The notes beneath the pieces were generated by a model, which was not told the DNA's origin, did no database searches, and saw nothing but the letters and a program-made list of their open reading frames with translations. 64,000 nt of DNA from contig OZ020522.1 of NCBI GenBank assembly GCA_963971425.1, positions 2,764,168 to 2,828,167 on the forward strand, written 5' to 3'. Every line of letters begins with the position of its first letter. The stretch's first letter is position 1. Made by a program: the position numbers and the translations under genes. Below are positions 11,513 through 24,870 of the stretch, in pieces. The DNA comes from Bryoerythrophyllum caledonicum (lineage: Eukaryota > Streptophyta > Bryopsida > Pottiales > Pottiaceae).

Positions 11513-12080
11513 GCTTCAAAACCCCTGAAGGACCATTTCTCTTTCGGAGGGAATTTTCCAGTTTAGTAAGGTTCCTAAGCTCACAGATTTGATCTTGAGT
11601 TTTTGAAACTTTTTATGATGGTGCGGCATAGTAGTAGCTTTGTGGATATATATATATATATATTGTAGCTTTGTGGAGGGGAAATAAAAATAACAATTTA
11701 AAATATATATACTTTCTTTTTTTTTCTTTTTTTTTTCACACCAAACCTTTAAAGTAAGAAAAAGGTATGCCATTCTAAATGCAAAATTAGAGACTCCAAG
11801 CATCTCCAAAATTTTGCTACAATTTTCTACTTGTATTATGATTTTTTGTAGAGTTAAATTTGTAGAGAGAATATCATTTTCTTGTCTTAAGTCAATAAAT
11901 TCTTGTCTTAAGTGTAAAACATCATGTAAGACCAAGTCAAATATTTCCACATTGTCAGGCAAGGTACCAAAAAATTCTTCTCCACATAAAAACAAAAGAT
12001 TTTAATTTTTTTTGCTTTTTATTCTTCCTACTACAACATGTGGTGTAAACCTTCTTATTGACCATTTGGATTCTCAATAT
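11513..12080 (+). repeat. Dispersed repeat with TTAA-element-like start (copy 1)
   Basis: It begins AAAACCCCTGAAGGACC and includes GGTTCCTAA, an AT/poly-T stretch, GAGACTCCAAGCATCTCCAA and CCTTCTTATTGACCATTTG. The same succession occurs at 13,537-13,975 in the same orientation, and the first part recurs inverted at 51,420-51,598. A (TA)n tract lies at 11,649-11,663. No protein is encoded. Confidence 0.6.
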
Positions 12081-12284
12081 GGTCAAAATTTGTATTAAAA
12101 ATATATGTAACATCTTGTGATTTTTATAACAAAAATGAAGATTTTTACGATTGGAATAAAAACTTTCATGACAAGTTTTTCCGTACAAGGGTGGGAAAGA
12201 GTTTAGAGTAGAGGTAGAGGTCGTTGAATGAGTTTGGCCCAAAACATGGTGTTGCTCTTGGATTATTGTGCAAACTATGCAAGG

Positions 12285-12640
12285 CACTACGGCCTTGGTG
12301 TAGTGGTTTGGGTCATGGCACACCGTTGAGGTGGTTGTGAGTTGAAGTCCTATTGCCGGCGTGGTGCCTACCACCATAGTCCACCCAATTATGGTTTGGG
12401 GTCCCATGGCCTCGTTGTATGGGGACCCACAAAGCCCTTGGGAGAGATGACATGTCGGATGTCTCTAAGGCGACTATTGTAGGGAAGCACTTAGTATAGA
12501 AAAGTATTTACCCTCGAGAGGGGGGAGTAATCCTATTACACTAGCCTATGTCTAGTGGCCATATGCTTAGTGAAGAGAATGAACAAACACTATATTCACG
12601 TCGGTCTCCTTGGGAGAATATAGTTCTTCTTCTCTTGCTC
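12285..12640 (+). mobile_element. tRNA-derived SINE with a LINE-like 3' tail
   Basis: The head has RNA polymerase III boxes: TGGTGTAGTGG (12,296-12,306) as box A and GAGTTGAAGTCC (12,339-12,350) as box B, spaced as in tRNAs. The tail from about 12,505 (ACCCTCGAGAGGGGGGAGTA to TTCTTCTTCTC) matches the 3' ends of the two LINE copies here, at 19,225-19,385 and 40,600-40,760 inverted. SINEs that borrow a partner LINE's 3' end are well known. A tRNA gene is unlikely, since no cloverleaf can be folded around the boxes. Confidence 0.65.
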
Positions 12641-13079
12641 ACAATACTATTAAGTAGCCATTTTACCATATGAAGCTATAATTTGATATATCCCCCATAT
12701 GACCTCATGTACTATTCTTTTTTCATAGTTTTCATAAAAACGCATTGCTAGTAAAATATTTGGTCAAAGTGACAGTGGGTGGCGGACTTCCACTTTGGAA
12801 TGAAACTAGTTTTCTTGCACTATGTCTCTTGTTTCAATGGGGCATTGTATTGTCATGTATTCTTGAATATTCTTGTAACTAATAGTTAGATTCAGTCGAG
12901 TTTGTTTGGTTCATGCCAATTGTTGTGAGTTAGATGAATATGCTTGTATATAAGTATGTGCAAAAAAGATTCCATAGAATTTTATTAGATATTACTTAAA
13001 GTTAATGGTTTAATAAAGTGTTATGTTGTGTATATCTTTTAATTTTGATATTGTAATCATTTTTTAAAAAAATGCAATT
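12641..13079. other. AT-rich stretch, nothing assigned
   Basis: I see no coding frame, repeat or RNA gene that I can support in this interval. Confidence 0.5.
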
Positions 13080-13245
13080 TTTGTAACATATACAAGACAT
13101 GTGATTTCTGTAACATATACAAGACATGTGATTTCTGTAACAAATACAAGACATGTGATTTCTGTAACATATACAAGACATGTGATTTCTGTAACATATA
13201 CAAGACATGTGATTTCTGTAACATATACAAGACATGTGATTTCAT
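13080..13245. repeat. 27-bp minisatellite, about six copies
   Basis: The unit is TTTCTGTAACATATACAAGACATGTGA, repeated about six times with one TATA-to-AATA change. As 27 is a multiple of three, all frames stay open, which gives spurious peptides such as CICYRNHMS; no gene is implied. Confidence 0.9.
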
Positions 13246-13311
13246 CTCTAAAAAATGATTTTTTTTTTAATACAGAGTAGAATTGATGCCACAATTATAG
13301 GCTCTATTGTT

Positions 13312-13530
13312 GTAGGGTTAACCCTTAAACACCATAAGGTGCCATTGGTGGCCACAGTGTTCTACATGTACGGTGTTGTATTTGAACATGATAAGGTTCA
13401 AATATTCAAATGACCTCTAAATAAAAGATGTTTGTTGAAGAATCTTCAATCCAAAGGCATAAGTCTTGCTAAACTTTAATACATTCTTTATATTCTACAG
13501 AGTAAAGTACGTGCCTAGAGTATCCTGACT
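13312..13530. repeat. Relative of the 2.5-2.7 kb TTAA element
   Basis: It starts GTTAACCCTTAAACACC and matches 2,508-2,680 through the phrases TTCTACATGTAYGGTGTYGTATT and GAACATRAYAAGGTTCA. Its right end runs straight into the next repeat at 13,537. Confidence 0.55.
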
Positions 13531-13536
13531 CATATT

Positions 13537-13975
13537 TAACCCCTAAAGGCCCATTTGACCCAGGAGGGGCGTTTATCATTTTGGGCAGGTTCCTAAAATT
13601 TGAAAAAAACATTAATTTTTTTTTGACCAGATTGTTCGTAATAAGAGCTTTGTGGAGTTTTTTTTTTTTTTTTTTTGGATTCATGGTTTGAAAGTTAGTA
13701 CCAGTCAAAGTTAGAAATGGGGACTCCAAGCAGCTCCAATATTTTTGCTAGAAGTTTCTATTGACATTGAAATTTTTCATACATATGGAGAGTATAACCT
13801 TCTTTGAAAATTTCACAAAAAAAATTCTTTAGTGTAAAAAGAACCTTTTCACTTCATCTTTTCTACATAAAACCTAAAGATCTTCATATTTTTCATGTTT
13901 TATTTTTTCATCAACAATATGTGTTGGAAACCTTCTTATTGACCATTTACATTATCATTCCAAAATTTATTAAGT
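13537..13975 (+). repeat. Dispersed repeat with TTAA-element-like start (copy 2)
   Basis: It begins TTTAACCCCTAAAGGCCC, the same terminal string as both ends of the 50.4-51.6 kb element, and matches that element's right end (inverted) for about 180 bp. It also matches the 11,513-12,080 repeat throughout. The right end abuts the LINE. Confidence 0.6.
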
Positions 13976-13984
13976 TTACACACA

Positions 13985-16900
13985 AAACACCTATACGAAT
14001 GGCACGTCAATCACATTACCTAGTACAAAAACCTCCCACAATACAATCTTTTCCATGGCACAACCAAAACACCTCCCTTCACAACATCCCACTACTCACA
14101 TACTACTACCAATAACTTCAACACACACACTACCTCAAAATCATACCAGACCATCACCCCCAAAAACAAACAAGTGATATCAGATTTGTTACACCCCCAC
14201 ATCATCTCCCTCCTTAGCATTTCTACAACCAAATGCAACTCCAAAACCGACATTATCACACAGTCAAATATTATACACATCAAAAACAACATGACACTTA
14301 TCTACAAAAGCAATGGCAGCCACCTCATTACCATCCCAACCACCAAACTCCAATGGTTATGGAAACAATACTATAAAGCGCAACTCTCTCCTCTTAGCTT
14401 AGAATCCATCACACAATTGTTTGAGACCAAAATCGTATGGTTGTACCAAAGATACAAATACACATTCTAAAAATCAACCTCCTAAAAATATAACACTACA
14501 CACTTTCTATTTCAATAATAGATTCTCTTATTACAATCTTTAACATCCAACATTCTTACTTCTCATCCCCAGTCACATGCTCCATCCAAATAACAAAATT
14601 CTATTTCTACTTTAGATGAGATAATATTTGGCTCCCTTGGCAATGCCTTTTACTACAATGAGAAGGCATTGAACTTCCACACTCCCACTACCCCATTGAA
14701 ATAGAACAAGCCATCCATTGGGCCAGGTTAGTTGCCCAAAACAACCCAATCTCTACCTCCATCTTTATCATACAACCTAATATCAACTAGTACCACAACT
14801 TTGAACCCCACTCCAGCCCATTCCTAGACTCACACATCCTAGCCCACTTTCCGGCCGACTCTATCACATACTATGAACCAACAATCCCAGCCCATTGCTA
14901 GACTCACTCCGGCCCATTCCAACCCCCATGTTGAACCAACAACTCTACAAATAATATATGTACACCACCAAAGCCAACCTATTGATAATCCTACACAACT
15001 TAAAAACCTCCAACTCTCAGCATACAATCATAAGATCAAACACTTCTACACGCACCCCGCACCACCCCCTTCCCTACAAATCCACATCAACAAGAATAAA
15101 TCATGGTCCAAAATTCTATACAAAACATATTCTCGAACCTCCTCCACTTAACCCCCCAACTTCCAAACTACCAATCAGACACCCTTCTAAAATTTAATCG
15201 TGCACATAGCTACTACATAGATGGATCCTTCAAGGAACCAATAAAAGTTAGCCTTGGCCATTGGCACCGCGAGAAGGCCGGATACGGCATTTACAATCCC
15301 GCCAAAGAAATCAAACTAGCCAAGCAATTACATCGACTCAAAAATATCTCAAAGTAGAAATGATGGCCATTCACAAAAAATTACGTATTATTACCACACA
15401 ATATCCAAATGAACCAACACATATCTTCACGAATTGGATAACTGTGATTTACCTCCTCAACACCCAAACACAACATCCGTCCAGTCACAATAGCTACCTG
15501 GATAAAACCAATCTAGCATCCATGGTTCAAATGCTACAAACACGCACCCAAATTATCACACTTCACAAAGTTCGAGGACAAACTAGCCAAAGAAGGCCGA
15601 GACAATGCCCATCGAGATACCAAGCACCCTTACAAACATGCCGACGCAACCTCATATTACTTCCAAAAATATAAATGGTATTCCATCGAAGACACCCCGG
15701 ACAAAGGCCCGGTTAGATTTCTTGACAAATAACTTAAGAAACACAACCTCGCTCACAACCTATAATTACTCACCAAAAATTTCCCCAATATTGCCAAATT
15801 AGACTGGCAACAACGACATTGACAACACACTATCCACCAATTTTTAGAACAATCCCTCCATCACCAACTTCCAAAAAACCTCTGTATCAAATTCCGCATC
15901 GGACAATACATGGGTGTGAGCCACAAAAATGGCTCCCGTTGACGAATGGATCGCACAACGTGTGCGTTGAGGTTAATAAGTAGTAAAAATGGGTTAATCA
16001 ATTGCATTAGCCCATGAATTTTGACCAAAATGGCCAATTGGCCTTTTTCATCCACTAATTCTTAAGTTGGGAGCCACATTAGGGCAACCAAGAATTTTAT
16101 ATGGTTAACCAAAAAATAAATAGAAAGAAAGAAAAAACAAATAAAAGGTTAAAAAATAAAAACAATAAAAAAGTTAAAAAGAAAAGGAATGGAGAAGAAT
16201 GTACCTCCTATCAATTTGGAGACCGCGAAGTAGCCACGGTGATTTAACCGCGATTAAATAGGAGTAGATGGGAGAATGATGGTGAGGAGGAAGAAAAAAC
16301 AAGAGGCTTTAAAAGCTCATTAAAAAGTAGTCAAGAAGGGTCAAAATGGCTTGGGCAAAACCCCCACCAATCACTAATTAAATTAGATATAACCCCATGC
16401 AAGGGGAATTCAAGTTAGGTAGATAGAGGTGAGTTTAGAACCCTTGAATGAGTTAGAGGGGCTCACTTATTGTCGATCATGCGCACATCATGTGGCTTAA
16501 GGTTAAAATATTAGTAGAAGTATTCCTAGGTTAGTAGTGACACCTCCCTAGTTATTGCAAGGGTGGTTTAGAAGGAGTTAGTGGGTAGGTTAATGTTTTT
16601 TTAAAGGTGCCATTAGTAGTGGCAGCCAAGATGGCGGCTAAAGCATGCCAAAAAATTCTGGGGAACGCTAGGGGAGCAAGAGGCCCTAGGGGTTACCCCA
16701 ACGAGGAGAGCTCATTCGCAAGAGATGAGGGGAATGAAGGACGAGTGGTCTGAGAGACTGAAGGAGGTAGACCGGAAGCCCCGGCGAGGGAGAGAGTGCG
16801 ATTAGGAACAACCAACAGAGGTAGACCGGAAGCCTCGGCTAGTGCAAGGAGTTGAATTAGGTTACACGAGCAGAAGAAGAGCAACACCAGGGAGACGAAG

Positions 16901-19385
16901 ACGAGCACGATCATGAGCAGAAGAAGAGCAACACCAGGGAGACAAAGACAAGCACGATCACGAGCAGAAGAAGAGCAACAATAGGGAGACGATCACGAGC
17001 AGAAGGTGAGAAGGAGACGAGAGACGGACACGATCGAGGTCACCATCAAAGGGCAAAGGGTGAATTAAGTTGGATCAGGGAGCTTCTTTCCTCTCTCGAA
17101 CTTGTTAACTATCCTCCTTGTTGCATGTGGTAGGAAGGAACCCTAATTTCACTATCTACAACGATCGTGCGGAAGCGCTGCTCAAATAAAATTAGAATTA
17201 GGGTTTCATAAACCTAAACACCGGTTTTAAATAAATACAAGGAGTTTAACACAGCTGGAAAAGTATGTATGACAAGGTGCATGAGTAAGACTCCTTAAGG
17301 TGAATGTGCATGATGCATGCATGTGATGTATGGTGCATGACTTAAGTAAATGTATGTGTTGAGTATTGCACTGTTGGTCGCATGGCGGTGAGTCCAGGTT
17401 TAATTTGGTTGGTTAATTGAACGTTGCCATTGTGTTAAGCACGAAAAACTAATAAGAGTAAAATAAGAAAATATAAAAAAACAAAGTTATAACCAAAGAG
17501 ATAAGGGGAACATAAGTTCTGGAACCAAGAAAAGTGTCTGACTGCTGTCCACCGCTGTCAGGGTCGTACCTTGGTCTAACCCTGGTCCTGAAGGGTCTAG
17601 TCAAATTCACAAGGCCGAGCTGAAGCCATTTAAGCCAAAAAAGTTGAAAACAAAGCCATAAGACAAAACTTATGCATGTTTAAAGGTTGGACATGAATTA
17701 AGGCTGAATTCAGTCATAACAACACCAATTGCTCACCAAAATCCCAAGTTGCCACAACATAAGTCACTATGCTTCGTATGTGGTGTGTATGATTGGTCTC
17801 AATGGTGGTTGTACAAGGGGTTGCATCCGTGAGTTAGGGTCTCGTGTTTAAGATAAGCCATCCGCTAGGGGGGGTTTATTTGGCTCACAATGGGCAAGGT
17901 TTGTAAACAATTATTCTTTGGAACTTATAGATTTCCATCCATTAGATGCTCTATCTATCCCTCCACCAATCTAGACACATGGGATCATGTACCACTCAGA
18001 TGCCAAATCCACTCCATACATTTGTTCATTGTCAAATGCCATAATATAGGTGTTTGGGGTGTAAGTCAACTAAGCTAGTATGATAAATCTGTCACGAAAG
18101 ATGTAGGAATGAGTTACAAACCTTCTCTTGCTCCCTAGTGCTAATGTGGGTTTGATTTTGGAATTCTTTTGACAGAACTTGATGGGTATCTTCAATAACA
18201 TTATGGGAATTCTAAAAATTTAGAGTTCTGGCTTATGGTTTGGCCAGTAGAAGTGTATCCTCCATTACTACATACTTGTCACAAGTATATAAAATTGGTG
18301 AAATATGCTTCTATTAAGAGTTTCAAGAGGTAAAATACTTTGAAAATTTTGGCACATATCCACACCATAATGTATTCATACATTATGATTCAAATTCTAA
18401 ATCAAAAACTTGATTTGACTTTTATTGGTGAAAAACAAGCTGTTTTTTATGATGCTAAAATTAGGGATTAATGTTGGGTGTTGCTTCAAATTCTTATTTC
18501 AAACTTCTCCAGCATAAAAAAATCTATCTTGATACATAATGTGTTTTCAGGAAAAAAAATCCATTATTTTCTTTAAAAGTTAATTTTTGGTGCCCTGATT
18601 CAATATATATATATATGTATTGCGCAATATATTTTGGTATATTTTCAGCCTATGCAATATGCAATATACTCATCTCGGGAAAAAGGTTGGCCCACCTATA
18701 GAATGACATGTATTATGACAACACAAAGTTCAAAAAATCAACATCTTGTCCAAGATATCTTTAGCTTATCAAACAACATGATGGCCACTTAAGGGATGCT
18801 ATCAAAATTTAATTCATTAAATTAACCTTCTGTAATGACCGATTCGCACCTAAAACTATTGCAAAAAAAATAGATAAATATAAACCACTTTTGGAAGACA
18901 TTGCTGCACTAGGCTGGACACTTGAACCTCTAATTGTCATCACATCCAGCCCTCACGCCATCACATTTATCCCATCCATGACCTCCCTAGAAACCACATT
19001 TGACATCCCCATGGCCCTAATACAAGAGTCCTTCAACACCATTAATAACATTGCAATCTTCCATGCTATGTCCATACTTCTCTTCAAACAAAAAATTGAA
19101 AACAACCAACCTCTCCCCGACCAACATGACCCTCCATAACTCATACATACAACGACACATTCATCCCAACACCCCTATAACTGTTGGTCCCGTGTGTTAT
19201 TATTTTTGGTTACTGGTTACTTGGTACTCAGTTACTTATAGTGTCTACTCTCGAGGGGGAGGAGTAGTACCATCCTACTAACCTTTGTCCCGTGGGCTTG
19301 GACTCAATAGTCATACAAATAGACACTCTATTCACGCCAGCCCCCTTCATGGATCGGAGTTCTTCTTTCTATTAAATTAACAAAA
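13985..19385 (+). mobile_element. LINE with RNase H domain (5'-truncated, decayed), split by an insertion
   Basis: Fragments align in order with the minus-strand copy at 40.6-45.0 kb. About 14,000-14,465 contains LITIPTTKLQWLWKQYY and TKIVWLYQRY. About 15,200-15,680 is an RNase H domain with YYIDGSF, a Glu in LKVEMMAIH and an HKVRG end. 17,890-18,075 contains QLFFGTYRFPSI, and 18,840-19,140 contains DIAALGWTLEPLIVIT. The tail at 19,225-19,385 is shared with the SINE and with an isolated tail at 33.8 kb. The reverse transcriptase core is missing here, so the copy is 5'-truncated, and several frames are broken. The interval 18,090-18,670 has no match to the other copy and may be a further insertion. 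Confidence 0.75.
15915..17889. mobile_element. 1,975-bp insertion in the LINE with TG...CA ends; LTR-like or TIR element
   Basis: The ends are TGTGAGCCA and TGGCTCACA, and both sides are flanked by ATGGG (15,910-15,914 and 17,890-17,894), a clean 5-bp target duplication. TG...CA ends with a 5-bp duplication fit a solitary LTR, while a nine-base inverted end also fits a TIR element. No protein domain is seen. Inside are repeats of GAGCAGAAGAAGAGCAACA (about 16,865-17,000). The insertion is younger than the LINE copy it splits. Confidence 0.7.
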
Positions 19386-20400
19386 AAATAAAACGTGAAT
19401 TGACCGAATTTGAACCTCCACTCCTAGCACACTTGTTTTGAATATGTTGCACCCCTTCTCTACCTCTAAAAATTGGTGTATTGGGAACTAACATCATGCT
19501 TAACACAATTGTAAAAGATTTAGCCCTTGTGTAGTGCATAAAATTTGATACCAAGTGAAGTCCAAGTCTCCTGATCCACTCAATGCAGGGAAGAAAATGA
19601 ACCATTTTATTGACTTCAAACACTATAATCTTTCAATCCGTGCACTCAAAGTTTTTGAAGTTTTGTGAGTATCTAACTTAGTAGGTCTTAATTGGAATCC
19701 TCAAGTCAAAACTGTAAATATTAGATTTTTTTTCTTTCCTTACTCATTGCATCATAATCAACAATTTTGAAGTGTTTTTTATGTGAAATTGTCACAGTCC
19801 TTTAGGAATTAAGAGCGTCTCCACCATGGGTGGGTCTTCTATGTTAATTGACCCACCGATCCTCAAGACAACCTTGGTGAGGCCACCGTGCGGGCCTCCA
19901 GCCCGCCCTATACCCATTCCACTGCCGGGAGTGGAGTGGCCTTGTCATGCACAACCGCATCGTGCCAAGATAACATCGTGCTAATCATGTGAGAGCGCAC
20001 AGTTAGAGACAACTCGGGAGTGACGGTGACACAACCACCACCATTACATGTATTAAACAATAAACCAATACACACTTACACACTATCAACAATCCAAACT
20101 TAGGGAAAAGAAATAAATGACCCATAACCTCGTATACCAAGAACTAGTAAGTGGCCTACAAGTACCCCTTTACTCTCCCCCTTCGTCCGTGTTGAAGCTC
20201 CTTTCACACCAACGAACCACACAATTTACATGTAAACTGAATGATAACTGTGAATGAAAACCTCTCACAACCATAGAATCAATGTGGTCCACATGAAAAG
20301 ACGCTAAAAGACTCAACAAACAAAGGGTAGGCCGGGTGCAAGTAAAGCCCCATCGTTAATCGCCTCTAACACATTTTTAATGCTAGACTTTGTCTACTCA
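19386..20400. other. Unassigned stretch between LINE and gypsy fossil
   Basis: No coding or RNA gene signal is seen. Part of 19,800-20,400 may be the downstream flank or LTR of the adjacent fossil, but no matching repeat was recognised upstream of it. Confidence 0.35.
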
Positions 20401-20405
20401 GACCC

Positions 20406-20612
20406 TCAACATGCTAAACACTCAAGACAAGACCATTGACCCACTGGTACCTCCAAAAGAGGTGGAGTTAAGCATTTTAAATGCCACCTCGTAGAACATA
20501 AGTCACAAATAACCATTGTGGCTGTCCGTTTGGCACTACCACACAACCGACAACGTAATCTAGTAGAGATGTGAGAGAGACCAAGATGTATTGTCCCATC
20601 AATGTGTGGCAA
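20406..20612 (-). pseudogene. PHD finger downstream of the gypsy integrase
   Basis: The sequence shows CRLCGSA, then VICDLCSTRWHLKCL and WSCLECLAC, giving the C4-H-C3 pattern of a PHD finger. It lies where chromoviruses carry a chromodomain, so a role in reading histone tails to direct integration is an inference. It belongs to the fossil described above. Confidence 0.75.
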
Positions 20613-23600
20613 GTGGCAAGGCGCACAATTGCGCGTGTGATCCTTCTACATCTTACCATCACGACCCTCCAACACTAACACCCCTAAGTCCTTCCCCTCA
20701 CGAACTCTCAAGATTACCCTTCCTGCTATGACATCCAAGGTGGTTGGTGCTGCTTGTTGAAAATATACATAGTCTCCAAGCGTGAAACCCCGCACCTGCG
20801 GTCTATAACCACCTCCCTGTATTGTAGCATAGCGCAACGTATCCCAATGTTGAGCAATGGAGAGGTTCTCCAATGCCATAGGCATCACCCTTTTGAACAA
20901 ATCTGCACATTGCTCATACACTTAGGCCCACGTGTCTGGATTGTCCATGTTAGCCAACACCGTGTTAACATCTGCTTGAATGGCCTTTGGTAAAACCGGG
21001 TGCCTTCCAAACAATAGGTAGTAAGGTGAAAAAGATGCCACGGACGCTTGTTTGCTGAACCGATAGCCCATTGCTATCCACGGTAGCTGCAAATCCCAAT
21101 CCTAATGGTGTCCTTTCTTAAAACTATACTTCCGGAGCACCCTCTTCATGGTTTGCACCATGCGCTCCGCCAATCCATCTTCTTCGGGATGATCCCTCGA
21201 AGTAGTGCGATGATCAATCATCGTTTGCGCACACAACGTCTGAAACTCACCTAAGAATTATCTCCCTTGGTCTGTAAGAGCCTCTGTTGGAGCTCCAAAG
21301 TGACTCAAAACACGGTCAAGAAACGAATAAGCGGCCCCCTCACTGAACTTATCAGGCAATGCCACTAACTTTATCTATTTCGAGAAATGCTCGATGATTA
21401 CCAACACATATTTGTTGTGTCGAGGTGTCACTAGCAATGGACGTGAAAAATCCAAGCTCCAACTATATCCTAAGCCCATAATTGGCAATGGTTGTAATTG
21501 TGGCATCGGAGCGTTAAAAGACGCTCGTACGCGGTTATACACCATACACCGGGCCACCAAAGCTTGCACTTGGATTTGTATTCCACGCCACCAATAGTGA
21601 ATCTGAAGTAAACTACAAGTCCTCTGCACTCCAAAGTGTCCAAGGTCCTCATGTGAGTCCTTAATCAGTTTCACTCTTTCTATTGGAGCTGGTACCACCT
21701 TCTTAGTACCATCTGCCCACAATCTCATAAAGTGAGTCCTCTCCCAGACAAACCTCTTAGCTCGTTGTAGAACCCGATCTCTCTCCTTATGAGACCATGA
21801 AGCCATCACCTCGCCATCCTTCAGAAACTGCATTACATTCGTGTCTTCATCGATATCTTTGGCGCCCCCAGACTCTTCACCTCCATCCTCATCTACTGTG
21901 GCCACAGTAGCTTCCCCGATGGTATCTCCATTCAATGCCAATATCCCTAGAAAGACCGAACAATGCGAACCTGACAGCGGGTCGGTTTCACCCTCAGTAT
22001 GCTACCTAGCACCTCTATCATCCTCTCTATTTAGAATTGGATTGCGGCTAAGGCCATCAGCATCCATATTTACCAAACCTGCCCTATGAACTACCTTGAA
22101 GTCATACTCCATTAGCATCAAGGCCCACCGTGCTAGTTTTCGTGTCAATATATCAGACTCCATCAACCATTTCAAAGGGTGATGATCTGTAACTAACAGA
22201 AATTCATTACCATAAAGATAACACCAAAAATGAGCAATTGCCCACATGGCAGACAAACATTCCCCTTCATACGAGCTATGCTGATCCTCCGCGTTGGTGT
22301 TGGACCGGCTGCCATACGCAATCACAAATTCCTTCCCATCATCATTCATTTGTGTCAATACTGCACCAATTCCCAACAAGCTCTAATATGTGTGTAGCTG
22401 GTACGTCCTTCCTACTGTAGGCCTCCAAAGTATTGGTGCTCATGCCAAACGGTCTTTCAATTGTTGAAAGGCCGCCTCTTGTTCATCTCTCCAGATCCAA
22501 GGTTGATAATTCATTGTCAACATGGTTAATGGCTTGGCAATAGCACTGAAGGTTTTGACAAACTTTCTATAATAATTACACAACCCCAGAAATGCTCTCA
22601 ACCTGCTAACATCTCGTGGTCTAGGAATAGACATTACTACTTCCACTTTGCTAGCTACCACACCTAATCCACTTGAATAAATCATGTGGCCTAAATACTC
22701 AATGCGATCAAAGTAGAATTTACACCTACCACGGTGCAACTTTAATCCATGGAGCCTCTATCTAGCAAAAACCTCCATCAAGTATAGTCTATATTGCTTT
22801 CGATTCCTGCTAAAGACAATGATGTCATCAATATAGCATCTCGCAAAATCCAACCCCGAGAATACTCTGTCCATAATCCTTTGAAAATCTGCTGGAGCAT
22901 TCTTCAATCCAAACGGTAGAAACTTCCATGGAAACAACCGGTCCTTCCCATCTCTGTTAATGCTCCAGAACGCAGTTTTCTCCTTGTCTTCATCTCTCAA
23001 TCCAATCTGATGGTATCCAGACCGTAAATCTAACGTTCTAAATACTTTGGCATGGCCAATGGCCTCAAAGTACTCCTCCAGAGTTGGCATGGCATAACGA
23101 TCTGAGTTAGTGAATTTATTAATTCTCTAATAGTCACCACACATCTTTTTCTCAGTCCAATTACCATAAATGTCCTTCTTGGATGGCATAATCGTTGCTA
23201 ATGCATACTCACAATCTGATGGAGCAAATTCCACCAATCCCGCAGCCATCAATTCTTCTATGCGAGCACGAATCATCTTTCGTTCCATGTCGCTGTACTT
23301 ATATGGCTTTCGGTAAATTGGTACTTCGTCGGTTAAGTTAATACACACTTCTTGCCCCTTCAACACTCCCAAATCATGTAAGCTGAAAGCAAAACAATCT
23401 AAATACTCTTTCAGGAACTCATGTTCCTCCACCTCTACTGCTCCATCCGCCAGGCCTACTCATGGTTTATAAGTTCCTTGGTCACCACCTTTTTCGGTTC
23501 CTTTGGTTCAAGGTTTTGCACCCTTGGTTGCTATTGAATCCCATGTGAAGGAGGCTCCTCTCTTCCCTCTCCAATAATACTCCCAAGTCCTTCCAATTGA

Positions 23601-23939
23601 CCCACTTTGTCAATTTCTTCCATGTGAAGAGCTCTGTGTTCTTCCAAGAAAATCTTGTCCACAACATCCTCAAAGTCTATCGTCTGCTGAGCCAATCTGC
23701 TTCCTTCACTCCAGTTCTCCCCTCCATAGTGAAGATCTGTTGTTGTGGTGGTCGGAAAAATATTTGTGGTATCCCACATGTTCCATGGGTGAGGTGCAAA
23801 GGTCCTCTCGCCCCCAACCACTTTGCTTGTCACCCTGATAGAGGCAAGTGGTTCTCCAGCCGACCGCAACTCATAATAACCTGTGTAACTAGTCAAACTA
23901 GAAGCTAATGACTTCAGTTCTGCAACCACTAATGAAACA

Positions 23940-24870
23940 ATCCAAGTCAGACAATTTAAATCCATTGCCTGACCAAGTAAAAACCGTCTCTGTGGTTCTG
24001 AAATCCCAAGCATATTAGTGGTGTCAGTGGAAAAGCCCATGGCTCTCTCCCACTCATCTGCATTAGGCTCCACCATCTCCTGGGACAATGAATCCTATAC
24101 AAGCCCAGGTCCATTATCCTTGAAAGCATAAGACTGTGCAAAGCTAACCAACGTGGGCAAGGCCCTACGTAGTTCCCCCTTGCGGATAACCACCGCTAAT
24201 GGTGCCTAGTCATCGTGATACACGCGCCGTAGTGTCTTGTGAGGATCCAAAATATCACTTATAAATACATCTGGGCGTTTAATGCGATCCACTACGGACT
24301 CTAGCAACTCTGCCAGTGCCATGTTTGTCCACCATAAGCGTGGTCGATGTGCTCTTGACCCTACTGCAGCCGCATCAATTAACACTGGCAATCCCATAGT
24401 CTGATGGTTTTTGTGCATACTCTCTACTGTCCTGGATCTCAAACTGCTCACCACCGGCACGTTTTCTACAATATAACCAGGCAGTTGTCTCTGAGAAGTT
24501 TGAAGCAACCGTAGCACTCGAATCATATCAAAGAACCTGGAAGAACAGGAGTCCTTTAACCCATTCTGATTGTCTGCCTTAGACATGCCTTGGCAAGGCC
24601 ACCCTGCAATGACAAGGTCAAAATGACCCACACGATGAATGTCATCGTCTGATAGCAAGGAAATATCACCCACAAGTGTAGAGAAGGAAGTGGCCAACAA
24701 TTCTGGAAATTATGTCCTCAGTCTTCGTGAGTGACGTTTGGCCACATGCCTTGTTGCTTCATTCACATCGACGTAAATTTAGCGCTTAACTTTGATCCCA
24801 ACTTGTAAATCAACTGCCAATCTTGTGCCAATTCCTCCAAATAGCTTCAACAACACAATGCCATCTGTTG
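23940..24870 (-). pseudogene. C5-cytosine DNA methyltransferase domain of the gypsy fossil
   Basis: Recognisable C5-methyltransferase blocks come in the usual order: a motif I region with KLFGGIGTRLAV, the catalytic motif IV region with VIAGWPCQGMS, motif VI as VENVP, motif VIII as RAHRPRLWW, and a C-terminal block with QRRFLLGQAMD like motifs IX-X. The domain lies between the protease and the reverse transcriptase. In the family this domain transfers a methyl group to C5 of cytosine. Ty3/gypsy elements with captured cytosine methyltransferases are known from dinoflagellates and a streptophyte alga, which makes a land-plant occurrence interesting. It is a fossil here. Confidence 0.85.

Noticed and set aside
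12285-12360. Functional tRNA gene
   Set aside because: A and B boxes are present but no acceptor stem or anticodon arm can be folded, and the sequence continues into a LINE-like tail; a SINE fits better.
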